64,000 nucleotides of DNA from assembly GCA_964476445.1 (NCBI GenBank), contig CAYZAK010000003.1, positions 1 to 64,000 on the forward strand, in the 5' to 3' direction. Made by a program: the position numbers and the translations under genes. A model generated the notes under the pieces. It did not search any database. It was not told the origin of the DNA and was given only the letters and a program-made list of their open reading frames with translations. This DNA is from CAYZAK01 sp964476445. GTDB taxonomy: Bacteria; CG03; SLGR01; JAGXOG01. Of the stretch, positions 13,900 to 22,457 are shown in pieces. Every line of letters starts with the position of its first letter. Position 1 is the stretch's first letter.

Positions 13900-15993
13900 A
13901 TGAAATTAAAATATTTTAAGATAAAACACGCCCCAAGTGCTAAAGATAAAAATAGATATAAATTAAGTCTGGCTTGTTCGGAAAGTACGGCTAAGGCATT
14001 AGTTGAAAAATTAGGAAAGGTAAGCAGCCGCCCGTTTCCTTCCTCGGAAGAGAAGTACACCTGGTCACTTTTTTTGTACGATACAGATAGAAAATTTCGT
14101 AAAGTTTTTAAAAAGAAGTTAAATAAAATAGCAAAAACGGGCCAAAAAAAGTTAGATCAAAAAAATAAAAAAGACACGGCTGATATCACTGAACAAGATA
14201 AAAATTTAGAAAAATATCTTGCCGATTACACCTCTTTAAAAGAAGATCATCTTTTTGAAAATTTTATTGTGGGGACAAATACCCGGTTTACTTATGCGGC
14301 TTGTAAGGCGGTAGCTGAAAAACCTGGCGAAAATTACAATCCGTTATTTATTTATGGAGGGGTGGGTTTAGGGAAAACCCATCTCATGCATGCCATCGGT
14401 AATCATGTTAAGGAAAATTTCCCAGAGTATTTAATTGTATATATATCTACCGAAAAGTTTATAGGGGAAGTTATAAATGCTATAGAGGCCGGCACCATAA
14501 ACGAACTGCGGAACCGGTACAAGGAGATAGATCTTCTGTTAATAGACGATATTCAGTTTCTTGAGCAGTCGGAATCCACACAGGAAGAGTTTTTTCATAT
14601 TTTTAATGTGATGCATGATGTAAAAAAACAGATTGTCATTACTTCCGATAAACCCCCTAAAAAACTGGCAACTTTGGAAGATAGATTAAAATCTCGTTTT
14701 GAATGGGGATTAACAACGGATGTAAAGTCCCCGAATTTTGAAACCCGAAAAGCAATATTAAAAAGAAAAGCAAATCAGTCCGGTCTGGATCTATCAGAAG
14801 AGATAACTAATTATATTGCCGAACGACTTACCTCAAATATTAGAGAGTTAGAAGGTATTATTAACCGGATTATGGCGTATCAGGAACTGTCGGATGAAAT
14901 CATGGATCTGGAATTAGTTAAAACTATAATAAAAAATATTCTTCCGGAAGATGAAAGTTTAGAAGAAGAAGACAAGGTAAACCAAAACCAGAAAATCAAA
15001 AAAGAACCATCTCAGCAATCAGGATCAGGTAAAGATACAAGTTCCCAGGCTCCGGATAATAATTATCAAAATATTCCCCATCCTCAATTTTCTGCTCAAT
15101 CTCAATCGTCGCGGTATTCAGCCCCACAAAAAGTATGTTCCCGCTGCGGTAATCCACAGATAAGGTTTATTCCTCAGTATCAACGATGGTACTGCGGTAA
15201 TTGTGGGATGTATATTGATCCTGCCACCTCCAGCTGGCAATCGTACGGGACCCCTCCACCGGGTTCGGGCGGCTTTCAGCAGTCGCCGCCGCCACCGCAG
15301 GCACCTCCGCCATCTCAACAAGCGCCACCTCCACCCCAGAAAAAAGAAGCAGAAAAAGAAAAATGTCCTGATTGTAATAATAATTTAGAATATATTTCCC
15401 AATACGATAGATTTTACTGTAGAAATTTCAGTAAATATACAGAACCTACTGCCGAGGACACTCCCCCACCCCCCCCGCCTCCTTCTGAGAATACCGGAGA
15501 GGAAGTAGAAGAGAGTTCTTCAAAAGGCCCGGCAGAAGAGGTTAAAGAATCTAGGGCACCGGAAAAAAGTCCGGCTGATGAGTTTAAACAAAAAGTTATA
15601 GGGATAAAAAGAGAAGATGTCAGAAAAATAAAAGCCGGTTATATATTGCCAGAAGGTTCGAAAGAACTGTTTGGGAATATTGTAAATAAGTTACACAAAT
15701 TAGCCCGACAGAAAAAATTTAATTTCTATATACAACCAGAATTTACTCATTTTTATAGTTCCGAGGTAAATATAAATTATGACAAGCTGACCCATTTAGC
15801 AAATAACAATAACGTTGACATTGCCCTGTGTATGGAGCCGGGAGATGGTCCGTCTGAATTTAAAAGTAAGATTAACAGCAGTATGGAAGAAAAAAATATG
15901 CCCCTGGAAATATTACCCCGGGAGGAGATAAAAGATAGTTTTGCGTTAAATATAATGCTGGATATAGCGATCTGTGCTAAAAAGAATAAGTAA
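13900..15993 (+). CDS. DnaA-like AAA+ ATPase with zinc-ribbon tail, no DnaA DNA-binding domain
   Basis: 697 residues. Residues ~115-345 are a DnaA/DnaC-type AAA+ domain: ENFIVGTNTRF, Walker A GGVGLGKT (153-160), Walker B LLLIDDIQ (212-219), sensor TSDKPP, and RLKSRFEWGL. This is the replication-initiator version of the fold. The ~85 N-terminal residues do not look like DnaA domain I. After the AAA+ lid there is no DnaA domain IV (no DHTTV signature). Instead come a low-complexity linker, a zinc ribbon (C413, C416, C432, C435), a proline-rich stretch, a second, degenerate ribbon (C489, C492, C507, fourth position Phe), another poly-Pro tract and a C-terminal domain (~570-697) I do not recognise. 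It is followed by a lone receiver gene. It is probably not the chromosomal dnaA; the function is unknown. Confidence 0.85.
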   Translation: MKLKYFKIKHAPSAKDKNRYKLSLACSESTAKALVEKLGKVSSRPFPSSEEKYTWSLFLYDTDRKFRKVFKKKLNKIAKTGQKKLDQKNKKDTADITEQDKNLEKYLADYTSLKEDHLFENFIVGTNTRFTYAACKAVAEKPGENYNPLFIYGGVGLGKTHLMHAIGNHVKENFPEYLIVYISTEKFIGEVINAIEAGTINELRNRYKEIDLLLIDDIQFLEQSESTQEEFFHIFNVMHDVKKQIVITSDKPPKKLATLEDRLKSRFEWGLTTDVKSPNFETRKAILKRKANQSGLDLSEEITNYIAERLTSNIRELEGIINRIMAYQELSDEIMDLELVKTIIKNILPEDESLEEEDKVNQNQKIKKEPSQQSGSGKDTSSQAPDNNYQNIPHPQFSAQSQSSRYSAPQKVCSRCGNPQIRFIPQYQRWYCGNCGMYIDPATSSWQSYGTPPPGSGGFQQSPPPPQAPPPSQQAPPPPQKKEAEKEKCPDCNNNLEYISQYDRFYCRNFSKYTEPTAEDTPPPPPPPSENTGEEVEESSSKGPAEEVKESRAPEKSPADEFKQKVIGIKREDVRKIKAGYILPEGSKELFGNIVNKLHKLARQKKFNFYIQPEFTHFYSSEVNINYDKLTHLANNNNVDIALCMEPGDGPSEFKSKINSSMEEKNMPLEILPREEIKDSFALNIMLDIAICAKKNK

Positions 15994-16017
15994 TAAAGGA
16001 AGGAAATATTTTATTAA

Positions 16018-16101
16018 GCTTCTTGAAAATAAATATATAAAATATAGAATCTATAAAAGGGGATTTTAAAAATAAGACTTTAAAATATTTGTCCAAGAAG
16101 C
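16018..16101 (+). repeat. 8-bp inverted repeat in the leader of the receiver gene
   Basis: GCTTCTTG (16018-16025) and CAAGAAGC (16094-16101) are perfect complements enclosing an A+T-rich stretch. The right arm ends just before the AGGAGG ribosome site of the CheY-like gene. The 122-base gap holds nothing else I recognise. Confidence 0.35.
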
Positions 16102-16115
16102 AGGAGGAAAAATAA

Positions 16116-16481
16116 ATGAAGAAAAAGATAATGTCAGTTGAAGATGACGCCACCACAATAAAGTTATTAAAATTTATGCTTGAGAAAAAAGGATATACAG
16201 TGGTAAGTTTTCAAAATGGTCGTGACGCCGTAGATAACGTAGAAGAAGTAATGCCTGATTTAATATTAATGGATATTATGATGCCCAGGATGGACGGCAT
16301 AGAAGCTACTAAAAAAATAAGAGAAAAGGAAAAATGTACCGACATACCTATAATAATGCTTTCTGCTCTGGGGCAGGAAATGGAAGTTATGAAAGGTCTT
16401 CAGGCTGGGGCGGACGGATATGTTGTTAAACCTTTTGATTCAGAAGCGTTATTAAAACAGATAGAGGAAAAAACTTCTTGA
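16116..16481 (+). CDS. Stand-alone response-regulator receiver (CheY-like)
   Basis: 121 residues, receiver domain only: acidic pair VEDD (8-11), phosphoacceptor Asp53 in LILMDIMMPRMDG, Ser83 in MLSAL, and Lys105 in VVKPF. No output domain. Strong ribosome site (AGGAGGAAAAATAA). No histidine kinase is in the window, so its partner is encoded elsewhere. Its position after the DnaA-like ATPase may mean that it controls that protein, but the 122-base gap leaves this open. Confidence 0.95.
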   Translation: MKKKIMSVEDDATTIKLLKFMLEKKGYTVVSFQNGRDAVDNVEEVMPDLILMDIMMPRMDGIEATKKIREKEKCTDIPIIMLSALGQEMEVMKGLQAGADGYVVKPFDSEALLKQIEEKTS

Positions 16482-16506
16482 ATTATTCCCCTAAATTTAC
16501 TATTAT
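16478..16506 (+). promoter_or_regulatory. Possible promoter for the transketolase/nucleoside operon
   Basis: TTGAAT (16478-16483), 17 bases, TATTAT (16501-16506). The -35 box overlaps the stop end of the receiver gene. It lies in the 107-base gap before transketolase, which has its own strong ribosome site (AAGGAGGAA). Moderate match only. Confidence 0.35.
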
Positions 16507-16588
16507 GTATAACTTTAAATGGAGTAATACAGTTAAAATTTAGAAAAAAGAATGGCTTTACTTAAAAAATAGTACATAAGGAGGAAAG

Positions 16589-18619
16589 ATGGCTATAATA
16601 GATTCAAAAACAGGAAAAAAAAGAAAAGAATACGATAAAAAGGCTTTAGAAAAAAAAGCGCGGGAAATGAGGGCGTACAATATGATAGCTCTTCATGCAG
16701 CATGCTCGGGTCATACCGGGGGTACCCTGTCTATAATGGATATTACGGCTGCACTTTATTTAAATGTAGCTGAACATGATCCCGATAATCCGGAATGGGA
16801 GGACAGAGACAGAATATACTGGTCAGCAGGTCATAAAGCGCCGGCCCTGTATATAGCTTTGGGAGAATCCGGCTATTTTCCTGTGGAAGAAGTAGTAAAA
16901 TTACGGAAATTGGGTTCTGGTTTTGAAGGACATCCCAACAGACTTAAATTGCCTGGAATAGAACTTTCAAGTGGATCTTTAGGCCAGGGTTTGGGGGTAG
17001 CGGTAGGGTCCGCTTTAAATGCCAAACTGGAGGGGAAGGATTACCAGGTATACTGTATTATGGGAGATGGCGAGCACGATGAAGGTTCGGTTTGGGAATC
17101 TATAATGAGCGCCAGCCATCATAACCTGGATAATTTAGTGGCTATTGTTGATAAAAATAAACTTCAGATAGACGGTCCTACTGATGAGATTATGTGTGTC
17201 AGTCCATTAAAAGAAAAATACGAATCTTTTTGCTGGAATGTTATAGAAATTGACGGGCACAATATGGAAGAGATACTTAACAGCTTTAATGAAGCTAAGA
17301 TCACAAACGGAAAACCTACAGTTATAATTGCGGATACCGTTAAAGGAAAAGGGGTATCCTATGCTGAAAATGTTGTGGGGTACCACGGTACTCCTCCAAA
17401 AGGAGGCCGCAGTGGTGAAGAATCGCTGGATAAAGCTTTACAGGATATAGGTGATAAACAGTTCACCAAAGAAAAAGTTGACGAACTGCTTGAAATTGCT
17501 CGGGCCTACCAGAAAGAAGTTGATGCAAAAATAAAAAACAAAAAGCCTAAATTCTCAAAAGATTACTGGTGGAATGCCCAGGATGTTATGAAAGTAGAAA
17601 TGGATGCTACCAGGAATGGTTTTGGGGAGGCAATAGCTGAACTGGGAGAGGATGAAAAAATTGTTGCGCACGGCGCTGATATTTCAGGATCTATCCGGAT
17701 GGATAAATTTTACGAAAATCACCCCGAAAGAAAGAAAAGATTTTTCAGTGTGGGAATTGCCGAATCCAATATGGTCCAGGTGGCCTCGGGACTGGCCAGG
17801 GAAAATAAGATTTCATTTGTTGGGTCGTACGGTGTTTTTTCCACCGGAAGGGCCTGGGAACAGATCCGGACGACTGCCTGTTATAATAATTTTAATGTCA
17901 AGATAGCTGACGCCCATGGAGGTATTTCTGTGGGGCCGGACGGTGCCACGCATCAGGCCCTGGAAGAAATATCAATTATGAGCTGTTTGCCTAATATGGT
18001 GATGATGGTTCCGTGTGATGCAACGGAAACTTACAAAGCCACTAAGGCTGTAACCTATAAAGAGGGCCCGGCAACTATCAGATATGCCCGGGAGGCAACT
18101 CCGGTAGTATCAGATGAAAATACCCCATTTGAATTCGGTATGGCTAACGTTATTAGATACCGTAAAAAAACCGAACAGTTTAAAGATGCTTTTGAATGGG
18201 TCCTGGGTTCTGAGTCCAATAACGAAAATGAGGATTTGGCTATGATTGCCTGCGGCCCCATGGTTCCGGAAGCTATGAGAGCGGCTTACATTCTGAAAGA
18301 GGATTTTGGAATTGAGACCAGAATAGTGGATGTCCATACCGTTAAGCCTATAGATAAAGATACAATATTAAAGGCTGTAAAAGATACCAATGCCATAATT
18401 ACTTGTGAAGAACATCAGGTGGGAGGTTTTGGTAATATAGTAGCCGGCGTAATAAATAAAAACAAACAATTCAGTACACCGGTAGTTATGGATATGGTCG
18501 GTGTCGAAGATACTTTTGGAGAAAGTGGAGCTCCCTGGGAGCTAATGATTAATTTTGGGCTGGTTGCTGAAAACATAGCCAGTAAAAGCAGGGATCTCTT
18601 AAAGAAAAAAGAAATTTAA
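16589..18619 (+). CDS. tkt: Transketolase
   Basis: 676 residues, full-length transketolase with both halves in one chain. The TPP-binding motif runs from GDGEHDEGSVWES (about 154-166) to VDKNKLQIDG; N-terminal SGHTGG and SSGSLGQGLG and the pyrimidine-domain segments VGIAESNMV and HGGISVGPDG are present. It moves two-carbon units between pentose and other sugar phosphates, joining ribose-5-phosphate from nucleosides to glycolysis. The C-terminal domain carries an additional loop (about 515-545). It is followed after 94 bases by adenine deaminase. Confidence 0.94.
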   Translation: MAIIDSKTGKKRKEYDKKALEKKAREMRAYNMIALHAACSGHTGGTLSIMDITAALYLNVAEHDPDNPEWEDRDRIYWSAGHKAPALYIALGESGYFPVEEVVKLRKLGSGFEGHPNRLKLPGIELSSGSLGQGLGVAVGSALNAKLEGKDYQVYCIMGDGEHDEGSVWESIMSASHHNLDNLVAIVDKNKLQIDGPTDEIMCVSPLKEKYESFCWNVIEIDGHNMEEILNSFNEAKITNGKPTVIIADTVKGKGVSYAENVVGYHGTPPKGGRSGEESLDKALQDIGDKQFTKEKVDELLEIARAYQKEVDAKIKNKKPKFSKDYWWNAQDVMKVEMDATRNGFGEAIAELGEDEKIVAHGADISGSIRMDKFYENHPERKKRFFSVGIAESNMVQVASGLARENKISFVGSYGVFSTGRAWEQIRTTACYNNFNVKIADAHGGISVGPDGATHQALEEISIMSCLPNMVMMVPCDATETYKATKAVTYKEGPATIRYAREATPVVSDENTPFEFGMANVIRYRKKTEQFKDAFEWVLGSESNNENEDLAMIACGPMVPEAMRAAYILKEDFGIETRIVDVHTVKPIDKDTILKAVKDTNAIITCEEHQVGGFGNIVAGVINKNKQFSTPVVMDMVGVEDTFGESGAPWELMINFGLVAENIASKSRDLLKKKEI

Positions 18620-18713
18620 GCCGGTTGCGTTTACCGGTTAACAATAAAATTTTGCCGGTGGTCATATTATGGTTAACAACAGGACGGATAAAAATAAAAA
18701 ATTGGAAAAATAG

Positions 18714-20423
18714 ATGACTCTGGAGAAATTTATAAAAGTAGCTACCGGTGAAAATCCAGCCGATCTGGTATTGAAAAATGCCAGAATTGTAAATGTATTT
18801 TCCGGTGAAATCGAGCATAACAATGTTGCCATTTACAAAGGTAAAATTTGTGGAATAGGGGAATACAAAGCCCGAAAGACCATAGATTTAAAAAACAGAT
18901 ATCTTCTGCCCGGATATATAGACGGTCATATACATATAGAGAGCTCTCTGATGACGGTTTCGGAGTTCGCCAAAGCTGTGGTTCCCCTGGGTACTACGTC
19001 AGTAGTTGCCGATCCTCATGAAATTGCCAATGTTTTGGGTTTAGACGGGATAAAGTATATGCTGGATTCGGCAAAGTATCAACCCCTGGAAGTATATTTA
19101 ACATTGCCCTCATGTGTCCCGGCGACAAATCTGGAAACATCCGGAGCCGTTTTATCAGCCGGGGATATTTTCCCCTATCTTTCTGAAAAATGGGTAGTTG
19201 GGCTTGGGGAAGTTATGAATTTTACCGGAGTTTTAGCTACCGATAAAAAATTACTTGATAAAATCAAATTAATTACCAAAAAAAGGATAGACGGGCATGC
19301 ACCCGGTCTTTCGGGAAAAAAGTTATCAGCTTATATACTGGCGGGTATAAAGAGCGACCATGAATCAACCACCTTAAAAGAGGGGGCTGAAAAAATAAAA
19401 CGGGGCATGCACCTTATGATAAGAGAAGGTACTGCCACTAAAAACCTGAAAGATTTATTGCCTCTTGTTAAAGATATAAATTCTGAAAATTTTTCTTTTG
19501 TATCCGATGATAGATCACCGGAAGATTTGTTAAAATACGGACATATCAATCATATTGTAAAAAAAGCCTGTCAGCTGGGAATGGATCCCTTAACGGCGGT
19601 TAAATTAGCTACTATAAATACGGCCAGGTATTTTAAACTGTCCGACCACGGAGCGGTCGCTCCCGGGTTTGTTGCGGATCTTCAGGTTTTAGAATCTTTC
19701 GAGGATACAGTACCTTTAATGGTGTTCAAACGGGGCAAACGGGTTGCGGAAAAGGGGCGTTTAAAAACTAAAATGGCAAAAAGGCGGGATATTCCTATAA
19801 GAGGTTCGATGAACGTTAAATGGTTGACTGCGGAAGATTTTAAAATTAAAGCTAAAACAGAAAAAGTGCAAGCTATAAAAATAGTTCCATCTCAGATTGT
19901 AACCGACAGTGAGGTTTTTTCAGCCCCGGTTAAAGATGGTTTTTTAAAATCAGATCCCCGCCTGGATTTGCTTAAAATTTGTGTTGTAGAGAGACATCGG
20001 GCCAGCGGCAATGTAGGAATAGGTATGTTAAAAGGGATGGGTTTAAATAAAGGGGCTATTGCAACTTCGGTGGCCCATGATTCCCATAACATAGTAGCGA
20101 CCGGGGTGACAGATTCGGATATTATGGCTGCCTGTGTAGAAGTAGTAAAGATTGGAGGGGGAATAGTAGCCGTAGAAAGCGGGAGAACAATAAAAAAACT
20201 TGCTTTGCCAATAGGGGGGTTAATGAGCGAAAAACCGGTTAAAGAGGTCGCCCGGAAATTAAAGGCTCTTAAAAAAGCGGCTAAAGAATTGGGAGCTAAA
20301 CCCGAAGACCCCTTTTTTACTCTTTCTTTTCTAGCTCTTCCTGTAATTCCAAAATTAAAAATAACGGATAAGGGTTTGGTGGATGTAGATAAATTTGAGA
20401 AAGTAGATCTTTTTGTAAAATGA
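18714..20423 (+). CDS. ade: Adenine deaminase
   Basis: 569 residues, amidohydrolase-superfamily adenine deaminase: metal-binding DGHIHIESS (about 70-78), VADPHEIANV, the HAPGLSG and DHESTT segments, FVSDDRSPEDL, and the C-terminal VAHDSHN motif specific to this family. Converts adenine to hypoxanthine and ammonia. The stop overlaps deoB by four bases (ATGA). In this operon it deaminates adenine released by the phosphorylases. The 94 bases upstream hold a weak CCGGT/ACCGG hairpin and two GTTAAC sites; no purine-riboswitch signature is visible. Confidence 0.95.
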   Translation: MTLEKFIKVATGENPADLVLKNARIVNVFSGEIEHNNVAIYKGKICGIGEYKARKTIDLKNRYLLPGYIDGHIHIESSLMTVSEFAKAVVPLGTTSVVADPHEIANVLGLDGIKYMLDSAKYQPLEVYLTLPSCVPATNLETSGAVLSAGDIFPYLSEKWVVGLGEVMNFTGVLATDKKLLDKIKLITKKRIDGHAPGLSGKKLSAYILAGIKSDHESTTLKEGAEKIKRGMHLMIREGTATKNLKDLLPLVKDINSENFSFVSDDRSPEDLLKYGHINHIVKKACQLGMDPLTAVKLATINTARYFKLSDHGAVAPGFVADLQVLESFEDTVPLMVFKRGKRVAEKGRLKTKMAKRRDIPIRGSMNVKWLTAEDFKIKAKTEKVQAIKIVPSQIVTDSEVFSAPVKDGFLKSDPRLDLLKICVVERHRASGNVGIGMLKGMGLNKGAIATSVAHDSHNIVATGVTDSDIMAACVEVVKIGGGIVAVESGRTIKKLALPIGGLMSEKPVKEVARKLKALKKAAKELGAKPEDPFFTLSFLALPVIPKLKITDKGLVDVDKFEKVDLFVK

Positions 20424-21604
20424 GCAAAAATATTATTATTATAGTTTTAGACAGCGTGGGAATAGGAGCTATGCCCGATGCGGTCAGATATAAAGATAAA
20501 GGTACTAACACTTTAAAACATATATATGAGATGAATAACGGGCTGGATATAGTAAACCTGTGTAAACTGGGTATGGGGCGTATTGTAGATATCAATTGTT
20601 CAGAAAATACGGTTAAAGGTTCTTACGGTAAAATGCAGGAGATTGCCCCTGGAAAAGATACCACCTCGGGACACTGGGAGTTAACCGGAGTACGTCTTGA
20701 TTTTACTTTTCCTACTTACCCGGACGGGTTCCCTGAAGAAATAATTGAAAAATTCAGGCAGGTTACCGGTTACGATATAATAGGAAATTATCCTAAATCG
20801 GGTACGGTTATTTTAGAAGAGCTGGGCAAGGAGCATTTGGAAACTGGAAAACTTATTGTGTACACGTCGGCCGACTCCGTATTTCAGATTGCCGCCCATG
20901 AAGAAGTTGTACCGGTTGAAGAACTGTATAAAATATGTGAAAAATCGAGAAAAATTCTTACCGGCCGCAATTCCGTATCCCGGGTCATAGCCCGTCCGTT
21001 TAAAGGAAAACCGGGAAATTTTATTCGTAATAATGCCGACCGGAAAGATTTTTCGCTGGACCCGCTGAAGGAAACTCTTTTAGATATTTTAGTTAAGAAT
21101 AACAAAAATGTAATAGGCATAGGGAAAATTGGGGATATTTTTAATCATAGGGGGCTTACCAGGGACATTAAAACCAAGAGTAACGAGGATGGAATCAATA
21201 AAACCGTACAGGTAATAAACAAAACCCGTAAAAAAGATAGTCTTATATTTACTAATTTAGTTGATTTTGACAGCGTCTACGGTCACCGCCGGAATGTCAA
21301 GGGATACGCTGAGGCCTTAGAATATTTTGATCGACGGCTGGAGGAAATTCAGAAAAATATGGATTCCGAAGATATTTTATTTATTACAGCGGATCACGGC
21401 TGTGATCCGACTTATGGTAAACATACAGACCATACCCGGGAATACGTCCCTTTACTTGTATACGGGGATAAGGTGAAAACCGGTGTGGATCTGGGAGTTA
21501 GAAAAACTTTTGCCGATTGCGGTCAGACAATTGCCGATATAATGGGGGTAGAGAAACTAAAGTTGGGAAAAAGTTTTAAAAACAAGATTTTGAAAAGCAA
21601 TTAA
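20420..21604 (+). CDS. deoB: Phosphopentomutase
   Basis: 394 residues, alkaline-phosphatase-superfamily mutase: IVLDSVGIGAMPD at the N-terminus, GKDTTSGHWEL (about 74-84, phosphorylated Thr region), and the metal site TADHGCDPT plus TDHTREYVPLL near the C-terminus. Converts ribose-1-phosphate or deoxyribose-1-phosphate to the 5-phosphates. It is the bridge from the nucleoside phosphorylases to DERA and RpiB of the microcompartment. ATGA-coupled to ade. Confidence 0.96.
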   Translation: MSKNIIIIVLDSVGIGAMPDAVRYKDKGTNTLKHIYEMNNGLDIVNLCKLGMGRIVDINCSENTVKGSYGKMQEIAPGKDTTSGHWELTGVRLDFTFPTYPDGFPEEIIEKFRQVTGYDIIGNYPKSGTVILEELGKEHLETGKLIVYTSADSVFQIAAHEEVVPVEELYKICEKSRKILTGRNSVSRVIARPFKGKPGNFIRNNADRKDFSLDPLKETLLDILVKNNKNVIGIGKIGDIFNHRGLTRDIKTKSNEDGINKTVQVINKTRKKDSLIFTNLVDFDSVYGHRRNVKGYAEALEYFDRRLEEIQKNMDSEDILFITADHGCDPTYGKHTDHTREYVPLLVYGDKVKTGVDLGVRKTFADCGQTIADIMGVEKLKLGKSFKNKILKSN

Positions 21605-21644
21605 TAAATATGGAAAGTACCGTATTTTAAGTAAGGAGTAAAAA

Positions 21645-22442
21645 ATGAAAAAAAATGAAATTAAAGAGGCAAAGAAATATATTGAAAATAATATTAATGT
21701 AAATCCGGAAATGGGGCTGATTTTCGGCAGCGGTCTGGGAGAACTGGTCCAGGAGTTTGAAAATGCAGTAGTTTTGGATTTTACTGATATTCCTAATTTC
21801 CCTCAGTCAACTGTTGAAGGTCACGATGGGACCGTGGTTGGAGGAGTGCTGGAAGGTAAACCGGTAATCGCGCTTTCCGGAAGAATTCATTACTATGAGG
21901 GCCACGGTATGAAAAAAGTTGTGTTTCCCATGGCGGTAATGGCCAGTATGGGCATAGATAAATTGCTGGTCAGCAACGCCGGCGGTGCTGTGCGGGAAGA
22001 TTTTACTCCCGGAGATATTGTCATTATAGAAGATCACATTAATTTTATGGGAGATAATCCCTTAATAGGAGCCCCGGATTTTATAGATATGACCGATGCT
22101 TATAATTCTGAACTTAGAAGGAAAGCTAAAGAGGCGGGAGAGCAACTTGGGATAGATATTAAGTCCGGAGTGTACATGGCAAACAGCGGGCCTTCTTATG
22201 AAACTCCGGCGGAAATAAAGATGGCCCGGGTGCTGGGGGCGGATATAGTTGGAATGTCCACGGTGCCGGAAGTTATTATGGCCAATAAGTTTAATCTTAA
22301 GGTCATCGGGCTTTCCATGATTACAAATATGGCGGCGGGAATTACAGGAAATGCGCTGTCCCATGAAGAAGTTATTGAAACTACCAACAAAGCTAAGGAA
22401 AAATTTAAGTCAGTGGTTAGAGAATTAGTTAGAAATATATAA
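21645..22442 (+). CDS. punA: Purine nucleoside phosphorylase (trimeric type)
   Basis: 265 residues, PNP family 2: GLIFGSGLGELV, the phosphate-site GRIHYYEGHGM, SNAGGAVRE, ANSGPSYETPAEI and MSTVPEVIMAN, all typical of trimeric PNP. Phosphorolyses inosine, guanosine and their deoxy forms to base and (deoxy)ribose-1-phosphate. Start ATG 21645 behind TAAGGAG; 15 bases to the pyrimidine phosphorylase gene. A second, MTAP-type member is at 27036. Confidence 0.95.
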   Translation: MKKNEIKEAKKYIENNINVNPEMGLIFGSGLGELVQEFENAVVLDFTDIPNFPQSTVEGHDGTVVGGVLEGKPVIALSGRIHYYEGHGMKKVVFPMAVMASMGIDKLLVSNAGGAVREDFTPGDIVIIEDHINFMGDNPLIGAPDFIDMTDAYNSELRRKAKEAGEQLGIDIKSGVYMANSGPSYETPAEIKMARVLGADIVGMSTVPEVIMANKFNLKVIGLSMITNMAAGITGNALSHEEVIETTNKAKEKFKSVVRELVRNI

Positions 22443-22457
22443 AAAAGGAGTTAGACA

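Noticed and set aside
13900..15993. Chromosomal replication initiator dnaA and a nearby oriC
   Set aside because: No DnaA domain IV, no dnaN neighbour, and no cluster of DnaA boxes seen around it.
18620..18713. Purine riboswitch before adenine deaminase
   Set aside because: Only a short CCGGT/ACCGG hairpin and GTTAAC sites; the three-way-junction core is not visible.
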